Shown piece by piece: positions 13,335-15,581 of a DNA stretch of 15,581 nt. Position numbers and translations under genes: made by a program. The notes beneath the pieces are model-generated. The model was not told the DNA's origin, did no database searches, and worked only from the letters and a program-made list of their open reading frames with translations. This stretch comes from UCB3 sp964415605 (lineage in GTDB: Bacteria > Chloroflexota > Anaerolineae > Epilineales > Epilineaceae). How positions within the stretch are numbered: the first letter of the stretch is position 1; each line of letters opens with the position of its first letter. The stretch lies in NCBI GenBank assembly GCA_964415605.1, contig CAYQBA010000114.1, forward strand, positions 1 through 15,581, read 5' to 3'.

Positions 13335-13409
13335 GTCGATGGGATGTCGACGGCATGTCGGCGGCCATCCGGCCGTCAGCCGACCGTCATCTGACCGTCA
13401 TCCGCTGCC
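13333..13409. repeat. Degenerate tandem array of 11-bp repeats in the divergent CotH/LVIVD region
   Basis: Seven consecutive 11-mers can be aligned on the plus strand: CTGTCGATGGG, ATGTCGACGGC, ATGTCGGCGGC, CATCCGGCCGT, CAGCCGACCGT, CATCTGACCGT and CATCCGCTGCC. The best-conserved part is GACCGTCAT, repeated exactly at 13382-13390 and 13393-13401. The period is close to one helical turn and is not a multiple of 3. The array lies in the 181-nt gap between divergent genes and may be an operator array or part of the CotH leader. Confidence 0.5.
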
Positions 13410-13441
13410 AAGATGTACAGCGTGCCCGGGTTCCGGAGCGA

Positions 13442-13447
13442 TAGAAT
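13442..13447 (+). promoter_or_regulatory. Candidate -10 of the LVIVD gene
   Basis: TAGAAT (5 of 6 consensus bases) lies 57 nt before ATG 13505. No clear -35 is visible. The 11-bp array ends about 32 nt upstream, placing it where an activator or repressor could act. Confidence 0.4.
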
Positions 13448-13504
13448 GATGCCTGACCACGTCGAGGCGCCCAACCCACCCCGACCGTTGAAAGGAAATC
13501 CGAG

Positions 13505-15581
13505 ATGAAGAGCCGCCTCTGCCTTGCCGCCGTCGTCATCGCCGCCTTGGCCGCCGACGCGCCGCGCCGCCTGACCGCCCAGCCATCACCGCCGGCGCGG
13601 ACCTCGCCGGACACGCTGTCCGTCGTCGACCAGATCGGCGGTGCGATCCACGCGGTCGCGATCCAGGAAGCCGCGGGCTGCGGCATCGCGTTCGTCGGCG
13701 CCGGTCCGCGACTGGCCACCTACGACGTGTGCGACGCCGGCCGCCCGCGCGATCTCGGGCGCTCGGCGCCCTTGGCGGACGTCGTGCTGGGGGTGGCGCT
13801 CGCGGGATCGCACGCCTACGTCGCCGCCGGGCGCGCCGGCCTGCGGGTGTTCGACGTGGCGGACCCGGCTCGGCTGGTCGAGGTCGGCGCCGTCGACGTC
13901 CCCCCCGACAACGACGGCGAGGACGAGGCGCTCGGCGTGGCCGCGGATGGACACCTCGCGTTCGTCGCGCTGGGCTCGCGCGGCGTCGCGGTCATCGACG
14001 TGACGGACCCCGCACACCCGCGCGAAGCGGGACGCTGGCACGTGCCGTTCCACGGCACGGCGTTCGCGGTCGCCAGCCACGCGGGCCATGTCTACGTCGC
14101 CGACGGCGACGCCGGGCTCGTCGTGCTGGACGTGGCCGCCCCGGCAGACCCGCGCGAGGTCGGCGCGCTCGGGGCCGTCGACGGCCAGCCGCTGTTCGCC
14201 ACCGCGGTCGTGGCGGCGGGCACGACGGTATTCGTGACGGGCGGACCACATCTCTGGTCCGTCGACGTCGCCGACCCGGCGTCGCCTCGCCCAGCCGGCC
14301 CGCCGCTCACCGACCCCCTCACCGACGGCAAGGCCCTGGCGCTGTCCGGCGGCGACCTTTTCGTGGTGCGCGTGGCATTCCTGCGGTCGGCGGCGTATGC
14401 GCTGCGGCTCCAACGCGTCGACGCCCGCGCACCGGGCGCCCTGCGCCAGGTCGCCTCGGACGACGTCCCGATGCCGTACGATGACGTCTTCGCGCTGAAC
14501 ACGCCGCGGATCGGCCTCGCCGTGGCCGGGGGCTTCGTCTGGATGGCGAACGCGTCGCACGGCCTGGAGGTGCTCAAGTTCCTGGACCCGCCCGCGTTTC
14601 CCGACGGCCCGTTCCGCATGCGCGTCGGCGTCGGGTCGGCGACCCGGGCCGAGGCGGTGGTCCCGTACGGCGCGTTCGCCCTGGTCCCCAACGCCGACAG
14701 GGACGTGCAGGTCTACGAAGCGGACGCGGCCGCGCGGGGCGCGCTGCGCTATGCCGGGAAGCTGGCCTTCGAAGGCCACGCGGTGGACGTCGCGGTCGAG
14801 GACGGGATCGCCTACGTCGCCGCCGGCGATCTCGTCATCGTCGACGTGTCGGCGTTTCAGGCCGGCCAGCAGATCCTCGCCCTCGCCCGGCTCAAAGGCG
14901 CCGGCGGCGCGATCGACGTGGCCGCCCGAGCGGGGCGGGCCTACGTCGCCGATCTCAGCGCCGGCGTGGAGGTCGTCGACGTCTCGAACCCGCGCCGCCC
15001 GGCGTCACTGGGCTCGCTCCCCGGCATCGACCGCGCCGAGGCCGTGGCGATCGACGCCGGCCGGCTCGTCGTCGGGACCGGCGCGCGGGTAGCGGTCTTC
15101 GACCTGGCGGACAAGGATCACCCGGTGTTGATCGCGGCCGCCGACACGCCCGGCCTGGTCGAGGACGTGGCCATCCGCGGCGACGACATCGTGGCGGGGG
15201 GCGATGGCGCCGGGCTGACGGTCTTCCACCTCGCGGCCGACGGCCTGACCCAGGTCGGCTACCTCCAGACCGACGTCGGCCCGCACGCGATCGCGGTCGA
15301 TGGCGACCGGGTGTACCTGGCGTCCGGCGTCGGCGGTCTGCAGATCGTCGACATCGCCGTCCGCGGCGCGCCCCGGCTCGCCGGCGCGATCCCGCTGCCG
15401 GGCGACGCGTCCGGCGTCGCGGTCGATGGATCCCGCATCCTGGTCGCGGCCCGCGGCGGCGGGGTGTGGGTGCTCGGCGATCCGGCAGCCGTGCCGACGC
15501 CGGGTGCGCCGGGGATCCCGTCGCCGACGGCGACCCGCGTGCCGGGCATGCGGGGCGGCGCCTGGCTGCCGCTGGCCTGCG
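13505..15581 (+). CDS. Secreted LVIVD-repeat beta-propeller protein (3' end beyond window)
   Basis: Open from ATG 13505, with AAAGGA 8 nt upstream, to the window end: 692 residues with no stop yet. The signal peptide core is LCLAAVVIAALAA (5-17). About 14 tandem blades of the LVIVD type follow, roughly 45 residues each, with signatures such as AYVAAGRAGLRVFDV, VYVADGDAGLVVLDV and VYLASGVGGLQIVDI; blades 5-8 are more degenerate. Fourteen would suit two seven-bladed propellers (inference). A short Pro/Thr linker (about 660-683) and the strand GGAWLPLAC (684-692) end the visible part. That strand resembles the C-terminal FLPL motif of the CotH protein, so only a few residues are probably missing. 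The family binds unknown partners outside the cell; no enzyme residues are evident. The gene is divergent from CotH and shares the 11-bp repeat region. Confidence 0.88.
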   Translation, partial: MKSRLCLAAVVIAALAADAPRRLTAQPSPPARTSPDTLSVVDQIGGAIHAVAIQEAAGCGIAFVGAGPRLATYDVCDAGRPRDLGRSAPLADVVLGVALAGSHAYVAAGRAGLRVFDVADPARLVEVGAVDVPPDNDGEDEALGVAADGHLAFVALGSRGVAVIDVTDPAHPREAGRWHVPFHGTAFAVASHAGHVYVADGDAGLVVLDVAAPADPREVGALGAVDGQPLFATAVVAAGTTVFVTGGPHLWSVDVADPASPRPAGPPLTDPLTDGKALALSGGDLFVVRVAFLRSAAYALRLQRVDARAPGALRQVASDDVPMPYDDVFALNTPRIGLAVAGGFVWMANASHGLEVLKFLDPPAFPDGPFRMRVGVGSATRAEAVVPYGAFALVPNADRDVQVYEADAAARGALRYAGKLAFEGHAVDVAVEDGIAYVAAGDLVIVDVSAFQAGQQILALARLKGAGGAIDVAARAGRAYVADLSAGVEVVDVSNPRRPASLGSLPGIDRAEAVAIDAGRLVVGTGARVAVFDLADKDHPVLIAAADTPGLVEDVAIRGDDIVAGGDGAGLTVFHLAADGLTQVGYLQTDVGPHAIAVDGDRVYLASGVGGLQIVDIAVRGAPRLAGAIPLPGDASGVAVDGSRILVAARGGGVWVLGDPAAVPTPGAPGIPSPTATRVPGMRGGAWLPLAC

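Noticed and set aside
10522..13449. 975-codon open frame on the plus strand
   Set aside because: Antisense shadow of the CotH gene, which has clear motifs, a signal peptide and a ribosome site on the minus strand.
13586..14779. 397-codon open frame on the minus strand
   Set aside because: Antisense shadow of the LVIVD propeller gene; the blade repeats are on the plus strand.

Overview
The window is very GC-rich (strong G/C bias at third codon positions) and probably comes from a member of the Chloroflexota (Anaerolineae/Ardenticatenia-like). This placement is an inference. It rests on four exported proteins that combine Thr/Pro-rich linkers with a short hydrophobic 'FLPL'-type motif, a style common in that phylum, and on an actinobacterial-type (coproporphyrin) ferrochelatase. 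No rRNA, tRNA, CRISPR array or transposase was seen. Two genes run off the window ends.

Left part (1-4190, minus strand): a giant secreted protein, at least 1396 residues, missing its C-terminus. It has two about 660-residue tandem units, each made of four related modules and each followed by a Thr/Pro linker. Across a 291-nt divergent region with a 13-bp inverted repeat lies hemH (4482-5579, plus), which starts at TTG.

Centre (5545-8389): a signalling island. A NarL/LuxR response regulator (minus) overlaps the 3' end of hemH by 35 nt. It is divergent from a soluble GAF-PAS histidine kinase (plus), which converges on a receiver-only response regulator (minus). The kinase GAF domain keeps the His and Tyr that bind and gate heme in mycobacterial DevS/DosT, with the same 22-residue spacing. 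A heme-based gas or redox sensor beside the enzyme that inserts iron into the porphyrin is the most coherent biological story here.

Right part (8390-15581): a 390-nt non-coding stretch packed with inverted repeats, then a secreted protein with two von Willebrand A domains (minus). Next come a 401-nt gap with a 21-bp imperfect hairpin and a secreted CotH-kinase/lamin-tail protein (minus) with a proline-rich insert inside its kinase domain. A short divergent control region carries a degenerate array of 11-bp repeats. Last is a secreted LVIVD-repeat beta-propeller protein (plus, truncated by the window end only a few residues after its terminal motif).

In this phylum the secreted proteins probably decorate the cell surface. 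The 'FLPL'-type strand at the C-terminus of the CotH and LVIVD proteins resembles the strand that opens each module of the giant protein, which suggests a shared anchoring or assembly signal. All functional links are inferred from sequence alone.
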